A DNA stretch of 64,000 nt from an uncultured Muribaculaceae bacterium. Lineage in GTDB: Bacteria; Bacteroidota; Bacteroidia; Bacteroidales; Muribaculaceae. The notes beneath the pieces were generated by a model. It made no database searches. It was given only the letters and a program-made list of their open reading frames with translations, and was not told the DNA's origin. Location: contig CAMWYR010000004.1 in the NCBI GenBank assembly GCA_947178505.1, positions 27,771-91,770 of the forward strand. The letters are read 5' to 3'. Position numbers and translations under genes: made by a program. Position 1 is the first letter of the stretch. Every line of letters starts with the position of its first letter. This document shows positions 6,998 to 15,955 of this stretch, one piece after another.

Positions 6998-9727
6998 TTA
7001 TACCTCATTTTCCGTCACGAAATTATGCCGGCTGAGTATTGAGCTAAGGAAGGGAGATAACTTTGCGTCAAAAGAAAACACTTTGCCATTTTTCTGAATT
7101 ATTCGCTGGTTATAGGAAATAAGGCAAAGTCTCTTTTTTGCCCGCGATATGGCCACGTATAGTTTTCGTGCATCCTCACGGCATTGCTCCGGATCAAATT
7201 GTGTGGCAAAGAATGGATACACACCATCCACGCATCCATAGACAATGACATTCTCAAATTCAAGTCCCTTAGCTTTGTGCACCGTGGCCACGAATATATT
7301 CTCGTTAATAACCTTCGAGTCACAAAGATCCGCTTCCTTGAGTGTATTGAGATCCATAATGTGCGCGGAAAGGTCTTCGTAGAGAGAGCTAACGCGCCCG
7401 TGGTGACTCATAAATTCCTTTACATATTTCAGCACATATTCTACTTTATCGAGTCGTGGCAATCCTTTTGAGATTAAGAATGAATAACTGCGCCTGAGTT
7501 CTTCAAGCAAAGGATTGGATGAGTCGTTTAGTCGCTTGTATAGTATTGTTTTACTAAGTGCATATAATTGCCCATATTTATCAATAAGTTTATCTGCAAA
7601 ATAAGATGTAGATTGAAAATGTGCAATAATTTGCTCTTTTCTTTTAATTATTTCATTCAGACAGTGAGCGGCGAGGTGGTATGTAGCATCGATGTCGGCA
7701 TCGGCAAGATGAGTGTTCTTCCCAAGCAGTCCGAAATGCTCGATAAGGCCTCCCAATTTATAATTATGTAGTCTCGGGAAGAGAAGGCGACTTAGTTTCA
7801 GAGTGTCGAATCTTGGTCCCATGATATTACTCAATTCGTTGATTCCCAATTCCTTTATACAGTTCTGCCGAAGAATATTAAAGTCATATTCTACATTGTG
7901 CCCGATGATGACGGCACCTTTTGCGAAGTCAAGAAACTGCTGAAGGCCCTCTTTCCTATCCAGATGAGGTCTTGATTCATATTCCTTGATAAGAGGATTA
8001 TCGAGCGTTCCTAATTTTCGGGGAATTTCCCGACCCGTATGAAGAATGAGATTTAGGGAATCTATTGCTTTGCCCCCGCGATATTTTGTCGCGGCAATCT
8101 GCACGATATCATCCTCATATATATTGAGCCCTGTGGTCTCAGTGTCGAAAATTACTACATCATTCTCACTCCAGGCTTTACTGAAGAGTAAAACGTAGGG
8201 GAGTTCCCCGTGGTTGAGAAAGTCGGCGGGGGAGAGGGCATTCTCTTTCAGAGCCATTACGAAATCTCTTGCGCCGGAGAAAGTCCTGATTATATTCAGT
8301 ATATACAGAATCCGGGCCCATGACAGATAATTCACATCGTCATACACTACATTCAGATGAGAGAGCAATAGTTTTACCTGTGCCGATGAAAAGAGATCTG
8401 TTCCGGAAAATTTGAAGTGTGCAACTTTGCCGAGTGCATTCGACACCATATCTGCCTCAGCATTAGAGCTTACAAGAATGGCAGTGCGTCCGGCCGGATT
8501 CCTCAGACATTCCGTCACTGCTATACGGGCTGCTGAGTTTGAATTCTTACAGTGCCACACTTTCAGATCTCCATATTCCGGAGCAACATCGTTATTGGGT
8601 TGCGGAAGAAATTCAGGGTCAGTCTCCAGTTCGAGCTGCGCATAGTCGTTGAATACGTCGAGGAGGTATTTAGGTGATCGGTAGCATTTATCAAGATGAT
8701 GCACGTTGGTCCCGCATTTTCGTTTCAGTGTGTCGAGTGCTGATAGTTTAGCTCCGATAAAAGAATATATAGCCTGCTGTTCATCACCGAGATACATCGT
8801 CACGTTATCATCGGCCGATAGCAGATCGATTATTGCGAACTGGAGCGGATTCAGATCCTGCACTTCATCTACCTGAATCCACTTATATGCCGGTCGCATA
8901 TCGGGGCGGTTACTGAGCGTGGAATAGGTGAGGAGCAGCAGGTCTTCGAAATCGACGAGGTTATGTCTCCTCTTATATGATTCGTATTGGCGGGCTGCTG
9001 CCAGAAGCTCTATGAGTTCTCTTGAACCGGCTGAAAATTGCGTTATGTCCAGGCCGGATGGAGCATGATCATAAAGCCGGACGAGATTTTCAGTAGATAC
9101 CTCCATACCGGCCTCGAGGCATAGATTGGCAAACTGCCTCGGGCTGTAGAAGCGCACTGAATGTTCTCGGTCTTTATAGTCGGAGGTATTGTTAAGGATC
9201 AGATTCTTAGAGTGACCGAGCCTGTATTGAGTGAGGAGATGCTGCAGCTGATATATGACGGTAAGTGTAGTTCGTGCTGCGTACGATAGAATAATTTCTT
9301 CATCATTCTCATCTGTGTTCCCGCTTTCATGCGGTTTAATCTGCTTCCATAATGTGTATAAGACGGAAAAAGCATCCTCCTCATCCATGATTGCACTGCT
9401 CTCTGAGATGATCCCGTTCTCGAAAAGAAATCTTGAGCAGAACCTATGGATATTTCCGATAAAAAGATCATTGACAGGCTCGGAGCACGACTCTTCAATT
9501 CGAGCCTTCATTCCCCTGGCGGCTCTGTTGGTGAACGTAAGGCATAGCATTTCCTCAGCATTGATACCCGAGGCCAGCGCCCGCTTTACTCTTTCGGCGA
9601 GTATATCTGTTTTGCCGCACCCGGCTGAGGCCAGCACGAGATGATAGCCTGAATCAATTCCTATTACTTTTTTCTGCAGCGCATCTCTCACAATAGGAGA
9701 TACTCCCTGACAATCGGAAGTCGCCAT
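6998..9727 (-). CDS. UvrD/Rep-type helicase with inserted DEDDh 3'-5' exonuclease
   Basis: A 909-aa superfamily 1A helicase interrupted by a DnaQ-like nuclease. Helicase part one has Walker A ASAGCGKT (33-40), motif Ia LTFTNRAA (63-70), DEVQD (287-291) and GDEQQAIYSFIG (314-325). Residues about 523-690 form the exonuclease: FDTET (527-531), GHNVEYD (609-615), and His673 with Asp678, giving a complete DEDDh set. Helicase motifs resume with TVHKAKGLEFE (815-825) and YVAISRAKK (857-865). It should unwind and trim DNA ends in repair. It stands alone on the minus strand after the HU gene. I am sure of the domains; the role is inferred. Confidence 0.92.
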   Translation of the reverse strand: MATSDCQGVSPIVRDALQKKVIGIDSGYHLVLASAGCGKTDILAERVKRALASGINAEEMLCLTFTNRAARGMKARIEESCSEPVNDLFIGNIHRFCSRFLFENGIISESSAIMDEEDAFSVLYTLWKQIKPHESGNTDENDEEIILSYAARTTLTVIYQLQHLLTQYRLGHSKNLILNNTSDYKDREHSVRFYSPRQFANLCLEAGMEVSTENLVRLYDHAPSGLDITQFSAGSRELIELLAAARQYESYKRRHNLVDFEDLLLLTYSTLSNRPDMRPAYKWIQVDEVQDLNPLQFAIIDLLSADDNVTMYLGDEQQAIYSFIGAKLSALDTLKRKCGTNVHHLDKCYRSPKYLLDVFNDYAQLELETDPEFLPQPNNDVAPEYGDLKVWHCKNSNSAARIAVTECLRNPAGRTAILVSSNAEADMVSNALGKVAHFKFSGTDLFSSAQVKLLLSHLNVVYDDVNYLSWARILYILNIIRTFSGARDFVMALKENALSPADFLNHGELPYVLLFSKAWSENDVVIFDTETTGLNIYEDDIVQIAATKYRGGKAIDSLNLILHTGREIPRKLGTLDNPLIKEYESRPHLDRKEGLQQFLDFAKGAVIIGHNVEYDFNILRQNCIKELGINELSNIMGPRFDTLKLSRLLFPRLHNYKLGGLIEHFGLLGKNTHLADADIDATYHLAAHCLNEIIKRKEQIIAHFQSTSYFADKLIDKYGQLYALSKTILYKRLNDSSNPLLEELRRSYSFLISKGLPRLDKVEYVLKYVKEFMSHHGRVSSLYEDLSAHIMDLNTLKEADLCDSKVINENIFVATVHKAKGLEFENVIVYGCVDGVYPFFATQFDPEQCREDARKLYVAISRAKKRLCLISYNQRIIQKNGKVFSFDAKLSPFLSSILSRHNFVTENEV

Positions 9728-9748
9728 ATTATTTTTTATAAATACAAT

Positions 9749-9779
9749 ATCCCCGCCATCTAAATAGACGAACGGGGAT
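9749..9779 (-). terminator. hairpin downstream of the HU gene
   Basis: ATCCCCG (9749-9755) and CGGGGAT (9773-9779) form a stem lying 29 bp after the HU stop on the minus strand. The following minus-strand sequence is AT-rich but lacks a clean T-run, so termination may be partial and allow read-through to the helicase gene. Confidence 0.5.
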
Positions 9780-9807
9780 ACATGTATGGTTCTTGATCTT
9801 TGCCCAA

Positions 9808-10083
9808 TTATTTGGCCACGGCCTCCTTGAAGCTGGGAGCCGGTTTGAAAGTAGGCACTTTGTGAGCAGGAATCACTACTGATGTATTCTTAGTGATATT
9901 ACGTGCGAGTTTCTCAGCACGTTCCTTGATTGCGAATGTGCCGAAACCGCGGAGATACACGTTCTCACCGCTTGCCATGTTGTCTTTGATGACATCCATG
10001 AACTTTTCTACGACTGTGAGCACTGCGGAACGTTCGAGACCCGTGCTGCGTGCGATTTCATTTACAATGTCTGCCTTGGTCAT
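9808..10083 (-). CDS. HU-family DNA-binding protein
   Basis: A 91-aa histone-like protein that bends and compacts DNA. It begins MTKADIVNEIARSTGL and has the dimer-core GENVYLRGFGTFAIKERAEK at 38-57, followed by the DNA-binding arm (RNITKNTSVVIPAHKVPTFKPAPSFKEAV). It is a canonical short HU/IHF member without the C-terminal extensions seen in some Bacteroidota paralogues. A TAATTTTG -7-like box lies at 10189-10196 on this strand, but I find no matching -33 at normal distance. Which HU paralogue it is cannot be told from sequence alone. Confidence 0.95.
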   Translation of the reverse strand: MTKADIVNEIARSTGLERSAVLTVVEKFMDVIKDNMASGENVYLRGFGTFAIKERAEKLARNITKNTSVVIPAHKVPTFKPAPSFKEAVAK

Positions 10084-10288
10084 TATGTTAAAGATTTTTT
10101 ACCCCGTTACGGTATCACCTTCATTATTTTCAATGTCAGTTAACTGCTGTCAGGGGAGTTGTTTATATGATACCTATGTTTGCGAGTGCAAAATTAGGAA
10201 TTTTTCCTGAATCTACATAATTCAAATAGAGAAACTTTTAGGAAAATTTTAATAGTCACTGATTTTACTTTGTAGATTGGCAGTATTG

Positions 10289-10319
10289 TTGGGTAAATGG
10301 TAAACTTTTATTAAATTTG
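10289..10319 (+). promoter_or_regulatory. promoter for the LysM/PBP1 gene
   Basis: TTG at 10289-10291 and TAAATTTG at 10312-10319 are 20 nt apart, matching the phylum consensus. The predicted start near 10324 gives a leader of about 50 nt. The 17-nt block ACTTTTATTAAATTTGT (10304-10320) recurs at 37937-37953 before the pore-forming-like lipoprotein. Confidence 0.7.
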
Positions 10320-10375
10320 TGGAATATTTCACTCCGCCACTGCTCCGCGGCTCTCAGGCGTAAGTTATTTATTGA

Positions 10376-12331
10376 ATGAAAACTCCGTTGATTAAAATAT
10401 CAGTGCTCGGGCTGATGGCGGTCGCCACCATATCCGCCGCCGCTGCCAAGTCTCTTCCGGTTGTCGAGATTCTGGGCCATAAATTCTATATGTATGAGGC
10501 TAAAAAAGGTGACACTCTTTTCGGAATCGCTCGCGACAACAAGTGGAATGATGCCGAATTGCAGCGCCTTAATCCACAGGCGCCCTCGCCACTGAAGAAA
10601 GGAACAAAAATTTATTATCCGGTGGCCTCTTCTGATTCGCGGATGATCTCGCCGGGTGATATCTCTTATTCTCCTAAGACATCGCTGACTCATGTAGTAG
10701 AGAAGGGTCAGAGCGTCTACAGCATCGCCCAGATGTATTCAATGCCGGTAGCCACTATCTATGCTCTTAATCCCGAAGCAAGAAACGGAATTAAAATAGG
10801 GCAGATTCTTTCATTGCGGAAGACTCCTGATTCTATTCCCTCAGATGAGCAGAAGGTCTCGGATGGATTCCATACCATCGCCGAAGGAGAGACAATTAAA
10901 TCAATTGCGGATGATTACAACACTTCCGTGGCATCCATTCTGTCGTTGAATCCCGGACTTGCGCGTTCGGGTGTGTCCACGGGAAATGTCATCAAGATGC
11001 CCGAGAATGGTGCCGGGCTTGTTGAGGTGACTAAGGTCGTGGAGACTCCTGTGATTGAGAATTTCGAATATGTCACTGTGCAGAAGAAGGACACATGGGA
11101 GACTATTGGAGAACGTGCCGGTGTTGATGCCGACTTGCTTGCAAAAGCGAATCCCGATATGAAATTGCTGAAGAAAAATAGTGTCGTGGCCGTGCCTAAA
11201 ATCGGTTCGGTCAGCGAAGAAGCGGTGGTCGTCGAGCGCGATGACAGAGAGAATTCAGCGGAAGGTATCCGGGAAATCTATAAGGATATTCACCGCATCT
11301 CAGATGTAGGGCGCGAGGCTGATCCGATGAAAGTCGTTATTGTGGCTGAAACTCCGGCTGCCAGAAAGGATACTGAGTTCATTCGCGGTTTCATTGCGGG
11401 GCTTGATAAACTAAAGAATAAGGATCTGAGGGTGCAACTTAAGGTAATTGATGGATCGCGCAGCGAATCCGGCATTGTTTACGACCTCAAGACTACTGCC
11501 CCTGATGTCGTGTTCTTTACCGGCGATAAGAATTTGCCTGATTATCTGCTGGAGTATGCAGAGTCAAGTCTGACGCCCGTGGTCAATACGTTCGACGTAA
11601 GAAGTGAGGATTATCTCACCAATCCTTATATCATCCAGCTCCTTACTCCTTCGGCTCTCTTTAATGAGACTGTTGCTGCAAATGCCTTTAAGAAATTCGG
11701 AGAAAGGTGTCTCATTTTCCTCGGTCCGGAGGATGAATCTGATCAACTCGCTGCGGAACTTAAGAAAATATGGAATCCTGAGCGAATCAAATATCTTCCG
11801 ATGGGTATTGTTGATCCCGCGGGCATGGCAGAGAAAGACCGATACCTTTTCTATGCCTATACTGTAAAGAAAAATGAAATTGAAAAGACTCTGGAGGAGA
11901 TTCAGTCTTTCACCGAACTATTTCCTCTCGCTTCGGTTGCATTACTCGGGCGACCCAACTGGGTGATGTTCGACGATTCTTTAGGTGAGGCATGGCATAA
12001 GGTCAATACTTTCATTCCCTCAAGATTCTATATCGATGAGAATTCTGCCGAAGCTAAGGATTTCCAGGCCGGTTATAAGCGTCTTTTCAACCGCCAGCCG
12101 GTGAAGTCGATTCCACTCTATGCTGCTATGGGTTACGACACGTCGACTTATTTCATCCCCGGACTTGCTAACGCATCTAATGATATCAGCATGCTGCGTC
12201 GGTCGGATAAGACAGTGCAGAGTGAGTTTGATCTTAAACGCCTGAGCAACTGGAGCGGTCTGATTAATCCACCGGTCTACTTCGTTAATTTCACTCCGTT
12301 TGACACAATAGAAAAGATTGTGATTGAGTAA
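10376..12331 (+). CDS. PBP1 and LysM peptidoglycan-binding domain protein
   Basis: A 651-aa exported protein. After a signal peptide (about 1-24) come four LysM modules at roughly 37-82, 104-148, 164-208 and 230-274 (for example VVEKGQSVYSIAQMY), which hold N-acetylglucosamine polymers. Residues about 318-645 form a type-1 periplasmic-binding fold (VVIVAETPAARKDTEFIRGF, later ALLGRPNWVMF). The pairing is a known Bacteroidota arrangement and recalls activators of penicillin-binding proteins, but the ligand is unknown. Its TAA shares one base with the ATG of the following barrel gene, so the two are surely coupled and probably act together in the envelope. Confidence 0.9.
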   Translation: MKTPLIKISVLGLMAVATISAAAAKSLPVVEILGHKFYMYEAKKGDTLFGIARDNKWNDAELQRLNPQAPSPLKKGTKIYYPVASSDSRMISPGDISYSPKTSLTHVVEKGQSVYSIAQMYSMPVATIYALNPEARNGIKIGQILSLRKTPDSIPSDEQKVSDGFHTIAEGETIKSIADDYNTSVASILSLNPGLARSGVSTGNVIKMPENGAGLVEVTKVVETPVIENFEYVTVQKKDTWETIGERAGVDADLLAKANPDMKLLKKNSVVAVPKIGSVSEEAVVVERDDRENSAEGIREIYKDIHRISDVGREADPMKVVIVAETPAARKDTEFIRGFIAGLDKLKNKDLRVQLKVIDGSRSESGIVYDLKTTAPDVVFFTGDKNLPDYLLEYAESSLTPVVNTFDVRSEDYLTNPYIIQLLTPSALFNETVAANAFKKFGERCLIFLGPEDESDQLAAELKKIWNPERIKYLPMGIVDPAGMAEKDRYLFYAYTVKKNEIEKTLEEIQSFTELFPLASVALLGRPNWVMFDDSLGEAWHKVNTFIPSRFYIDENSAEAKDFQAGYKRLFNRQPVKSIPLYAAMGYDTSTYFIPGLANASNDISMLRRSDKTVQSEFDLKRLSNWSGLINPPVYFVNFTPFDTIEKIVIE

Positions 12332-13017
12332 TGAGAAAGTATCTTATCCCTGGAGCTCTCAGCCTTATGTCGGCCGTGTGCTGGTGTCCTCTGGCGACCG
12401 CTCAATCTCACTATGTATCGAGAGTTTATGTAGGCGGCCACGCCGGTGTCAACATGTCGCGTGTAGAGTTTACTCCCGGCGTAACGCAGGGGTTAAACAC
12501 AGGCATGAACGCAGGTTTAAATTTCAGATATATCGAGCAGAAACATTTCGGATTTATTGTTGAGCTTAATTGGGAACAACGCGGTTGGAAGGAAGATTTC
12601 GAAGAACTTCCCTATAATTATTCTCGTACGGCTAATTTCATTCAACTCCCGTTTCTGGCACACATTTATTTCGGCAACCGAGGGAAATTTTATATTAATG
12701 CCGGGCCTTCTGTCAGTTTCTTCGTCGGAGAATCAACTAAGACGAATATTGACCTGACCTCAGCCGACAGCAATCCCGACTTTAATTCGACAATTACCTA
12801 TCAGTGGAAGGAGAAGGTGAATCAGAAGGTGGACTACGGTATCCAGGGTGGAATAGGTGGAGAATTCAGCATCAACCGCAATAATTCTATCTATCTGGAT
12901 GCAAGATTCTATTTCGGACTCGCAAATCTTGTGAAGTCAGGTCGTACGGATCCGATCCGCGGATCAAATCCTATGACAATCTCCATATCAGCAGGCTATT
13001 GGTTCAGAGTTAAATAA
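12331..13017 (+). CDS. PorT-like outer-membrane beta-barrel protein
   Basis: A 228-aa outer-membrane protein of the OMP_b-brl_2 (PF13568) type. A signal peptide ends near ATAQS (about 25). The rest alternates hydrophobic and polar residues as in an eight-strand barrel (GGHAGVNMSRV, FGFIVELNWEQRGW, YINAGPSVSFF, IQGGIGGEFSI, YLDARFYFGL) and ends in the outer-membrane C-terminal signature with a terminal aromatic strand (SAGYWFRVK). Translationally coupled to the LysM/PBP1 gene, overlap 1 bp. A strong terminator follows. Some PorT relatives belong to type 9 secretion, but nothing here shows that this one does. Confidence 0.85.
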   Translation: MRKYLIPGALSLMSAVCWCPLATAQSHYVSRVYVGGHAGVNMSRVEFTPGVTQGLNTGMNAGLNFRYIEQKHFGFIVELNWEQRGWKEDFEELPYNYSRTANFIQLPFLAHIYFGNRGKFYINAGPSVSFFVGESTKTNIDLTSADSNPDFNSTITYQWKEKVNQKVDYGIQGGIGGEFSINRNNSIYLDARFYFGLANLVKSGRTDPIRGSNPMTISISAGYWFRVK

Positions 13018-13054
13018 ATTCATTGTATGCAGCCCTGAACCAAGGGGCTAAAAT

Positions 13055-13097
13055 AAATGCCGATGTCGCTTCAATTGCAACATCGGCATTTGTTTTT
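13055..13097 (+). terminator. rho-independent terminator after the barrel gene
   Basis: AAATGCCGATGT (13055-13066) and ACATCGGCATTT (13080-13091) are perfect complements around a 13-nt loop, followed by GTTTTT. Since the amylase gene converges from the right (stop at 13127), it may serve both directions. Confidence 0.9.
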
Positions 13098-13126
13098 ATC
13101 TAATCTGTGTTCTATATCTTGAATGA

Positions 13127-14563
13127 TTATTTCTTTTCAAGGATATAGCTTCTTTCGGGAGCGAGAGCACCCATCAGACGGCCGTTCTTCACCTTGAATT
13201 CCTTGCCGTAAACGACATCTTTGTATGTTCCGTTGGGAAGACCTGTCGGCAGATCGATGAAGTTGGCAGATTTGCTCAGGTTGACCATTGCGGCGCCCTT
13301 TTTTCCGCGGTTTACGAGGAGCACCTGACCGTTGTCGCTGATCTGCACGTCTTCTCTCTGACCATTCATCGCTGTGCGAAATTTATTAACCGCAACCACT
13401 TCGGGATGCTTGAACTCGTCATTACCGCGTGCGCCGAGCACGTTGTTACCATAGTAGTTTGTGCGTGTCGAGCCTGCAGGACGGCTGAAGAAGAGGGGAG
13501 TCCCGTTCTGACGTGCTGTCAGGAACACCCAGCCGACTCTGATCTGATCGTCTGTAAGATGAGCTGATTCGTGTGCATTCGCGTAAGTGTCGTGGCTCTC
13601 CACCCATGTGGTGAGGAATTCGGGGGCAGCCTCGTGATGGAAGCTTTTCAGATCCATGCCTTCGGCTGAATGCTTCTCAAGTGCCTCACGGAGCACCCAG
13701 CCGTACCCCGATGCTGTCTGACCGAAATAATCGGCATATTCCTTCTCAGGCACATTCTTGTCCTGAAGCACCTCGCCATATACGAAGAGAGAATCATAGG
13801 GAATAGCAAGCTTTACGCCCTTCACGGCCTTACGCCCTGTGGCAACATCCCAGAAGTCGTTCTCCTTGACGCCGGCGGCTGAATCTACAGGATCACTGTG
13901 TACGCCGATGTGCTTTGCTGTATCATAACGGAATCCGCGAACGCCCATACCGATGAGATCATTTACGAACTCCATATAATATTTCTGGAAGTCGGGATTC
14001 TCGGTATTCACGTCAGGAAGTCCGCCAGAGCCCCAGAGCGTGCATTCAAGGCGGTCGTTATAGTCTCTTACAGGATTGAGACCTTGAGTATGGTACATCT
14101 TATCGCGGCCTCCGACTGCTTTATAGAAGTCCTCTGATACGGCATCGATGTCGAACGCCGTATGGTTGGGAAGGACGTCAACAATCACTTTTATCCCGTA
14201 TTTGGCGGCCGAATCCATCATAGCGACCATCTGTTCGCGTGTGCCGAGGATGCTGTTGCCTACTTTCCAGTCGGTGGGCTGATAGTAGTAATACCAGTTA
14301 CCTTCTGTAACATTGTCATCGAAAATCTTTTTTCCGCTCCCCTCAGGTGAGTAGCACTGCTGCACAGGAGAGGTCTGGATCATAGTAAATCCGGCATCCT
14401 TGATTTCCTTCATGCTTCGTGCCATTTCAGGGAAATTCCAGCTCCACGCGTGAAGAATTGTCTCTGTGTTCACTGCGTTGGGATTGACGGTGACTCTGTC
14501 TTTCGCCACCATAGGGGTCACAGCAAGTGCAAGTGCCGAGGCTCCAAAGAATAATTTCTTCAT
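13127..14563 (-). CDS. secreted GH13 alpha-amylase
   Basis: A 478-aa starch-degrading enzyme from ATG 14563; the frame is open to 14623, but only this start gives a clean signal peptide (MKKLFFGASALALAVTPMVA). The four GH13 regions are present: DVLPNHT (129-135), GFRYDTAKH with nucleophile Asp214, VYGEVLQD with acid/base Glu264, and WVESHDT with His324-Asp325. The small C-terminal beta domain ends in SYILEKK. There is no lipobox, so it is periplasmic or secreted. No SusC/SusD pair lies nearby, so it is not part of a classical starch-utilisation locus. Confidence 0.93.
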   Translation of the reverse strand: MKKLFFGASALALAVTPMVAKDRVTVNPNAVNTETILHAWSWNFPEMARSMKEIKDAGFTMIQTSPVQQCYSPEGSGKKIFDDNVTEGNWYYYYQPTDWKVGNSILGTREQMVAMMDSAAKYGIKVIVDVLPNHTAFDIDAVSEDFYKAVGGRDKMYHTQGLNPVRDYNDRLECTLWGSGGLPDVNTENPDFQKYYMEFVNDLIGMGVRGFRYDTAKHIGVHSDPVDSAAGVKENDFWDVATGRKAVKGVKLAIPYDSLFVYGEVLQDKNVPEKEYADYFGQTASGYGWVLREALEKHSAEGMDLKSFHHEAAPEFLTTWVESHDTYANAHESAHLTDDQIRVGWVFLTARQNGTPLFFSRPAGSTRTNYYGNNVLGARGNDEFKHPEVVAVNKFRTAMNGQREDVQISDNGQVLLVNRGKKGAAMVNLSKSANFIDLPTGLPNGTYKDVVYGKEFKVKNGRLMGALAPERSYILEKK

Positions 14564-14965
14564 TGTTATTACGGTTAACGTTATATGTTTGGTGTAGTTT
14601 TCGGGAGGATCTCTCTTATCCAAAATCTTATAGTGCGTCGATCTTTTCTTAAGAGACTATTCCTCATTATTTAACGGAGTTTTTTCTATTTAGTTTTGAT
14701 ATATGTTTTAAAATATGAATTGTTTTGGCGAGGGCGGTGCTTGGTATGGTAGAAAGGCTTAATGGTTCAGGGGCATATGTTAACATAACTTTATCCCATT
14801 ACGCAGGGCACCTTTTAAATGTTAAAATTGATTGTTGTTGCAATTTATTGATAATTACCAATTTGCTTACCTCTAAAATCCGCAGGACCATAAAATTGCA
14901 CATATTTCTAAATGTGTGCCAATTGCTAATAAAAATTAATTCATTGATTATTAGGCAACTTATAG

Positions 14966-14996
14966 TTGCAATTCACTTATAAATATATTATCTTTG
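14966..14996 (+). promoter_or_regulatory. promoter for the NlpC/P60 gene
   Basis: TTG at 14966-14968 and TATCTTTG at 14989-14996 are 20 nt apart, a near-ideal Bacteroidota promoter. The start near 15001 gives a leader of about 60 nt. The dyad at 14923-14958 lies immediately upstream of the -33 box, where an activator could bind. Confidence 0.8.
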
Positions 14997-15014
14997 CAAT
15001 GTAAACAAACAACT

Positions 15015-15038
15015 GAGAGGTTTTGTTTGAAATCTCTC
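15015..15038 (+). other. hairpin in the leader of the NlpC/P60 gene
   Basis: GAGAGGTT (15015-15022) pairs with AATCTCTC (15031-15038), with one G-U pair, and is followed by an A-run just before the start codon. It could affect message stability or ribosome access; there is no further evidence. Confidence 0.4.
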
Positions 15039-15059
15039 GAAAAAAATTAAACCTAAGAC

Positions 15060-15677
15060 ATGAATTTTAAAACTCTTTTCACCGGCATCTTTCTTCTCTC
15101 TTGTGCGATCGTTTCAAATGCGCAGACTTCCAATTCTGCCATGAAAGCACATCACCTCGCACATCAGGAACAGCTCGCTAACGTGAAGTCGTCGAAGCTG
15201 GATGCATCAGTGGTAAAAGAACTCCTGCATAATGATGTCGTTAAGCGTGAAAGTGAAGTTGTCGCTTCTCTTTCCAAAGAGTCTGAGATTCTTGTAAAAG
15301 ACCTCCTCTCAGAGGCAAACAAGCACATTGGAAAGCCTTACCGTCACGGCATGAAGGGCCCCAGCGCTTTTGACTGCTCCGGTTTCACAAGCTACGTATA
15401 CAAGCAGTTTGGCTACTCTATCAGCCCGTCTTCTCGCGTGCAGTACACTGATGGTGTCTCTATCGACCGTAAGAACCTCCGAAAAGGCGATCTCGTTTTC
15501 TTCACCAGCAGAAGCAGCGGCAAGAATGTCGGTCACGTCGGTATCGTGGTAAAGGCCGATAATGAGACCGGTAATTTCGAATTCATTCACGCAAGCATCA
15601 AAGGCGTAAAAATCGACAAATGCGAGGGCTATTATGCCAATCGTTATGTCGGTGCAAGAAGAGTGATTACAGAATAA
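15060..15677 (+). CDS. secreted NlpC/P60 (C40) peptidoglycan hydrolase
   Basis: A 205-aa protein with a signal peptide (about 1-21, ending SNAQ) and a helical linker to about residue 80. The NlpC/P60 domain follows with the catalytic triad: Cys106 in FDCSGFTSYVYKQFG, His159 in NVGHVGIVVKA and His177 in FEFIHAS. Such enzymes cut the D-Glu to diamino-acid bond of wall peptides. With no lipobox it should be soluble in the periplasm. The helical N-terminal region (LANVKSSKLDASVVKELL) has no known domain and may mediate partner binding. Single-gene unit with its own promoter and terminator. Confidence 0.92.
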   Translation: MNFKTLFTGIFLLSCAIVSNAQTSNSAMKAHHLAHQEQLANVKSSKLDASVVKELLHNDVVKRESEVVASLSKESEILVKDLLSEANKHIGKPYRHGMKGPSAFDCSGFTSYVYKQFGYSISPSSRVQYTDGVSIDRKNLRKGDLVFFTSRSSGKNVGHVGIVVKADNETGNFEFIHASIKGVKIDKCEGYYANRYVGARRVITE

Positions 15678-15718
15678 ATTTCTTTTCAAGTCAATAATTA
15701 GCTTTCATATATCATACG

Positions 15719-15758
15719 GCGCGACTGTCTGGGGAAGACCGTCGCGCTTGCTTTTTAT
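15719..15758 (+). terminator. rho-independent terminator after NlpC/P60
   Basis: GCGCGAC (15720-15726) and GTCGCGC (15742-15748) form a GC-rich stem followed by GCTTTTTAT. Confidence 0.85.
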
Positions 15759-15955
15759 CTTTCCGCCACGCTGTCAATCCAGGATATTTTTATATCGCGA
15801 TGCAACCAACCGGACATCCGATTGTTTTAACAATAAGGTATCTCGAATCTCAGTTATCAGATTCTCCCGGCTTTGCCTTCTTTCTGATGCGAGTGATTTA
15901 ACTTTACCCTTTCTCCTCTATAATTAACATTATAAACAATTTAACTTTTAATGCT

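Larger units (their letters stand above)
14564..15059. other. 496-bp AT-rich divergent intergenic region
   Basis: The region separates the amylase (minus) and NlpC/P60 (plus) genes. I see no gene or tRNA. It holds two dyads near the plus-strand promoter: CACAT/ATGTG (14899-14903 and 14912-14916) and TTGCTAATAA/TTATTAGGCAA (14923-14932 and 14948-14958, one bulged base). A GTTGCAATT word recurs at about 14835 and 14965. No TAnnTTTG box is evident for the amylase direction. Confidence 0.5.

Noticed and set aside
13127..14563. Starch-utilisation (Sus) locus
   Set aside because: Only the amylase is present; no SusC/SusD pair, SusR-like regulator or other glycosidase lies beside it.
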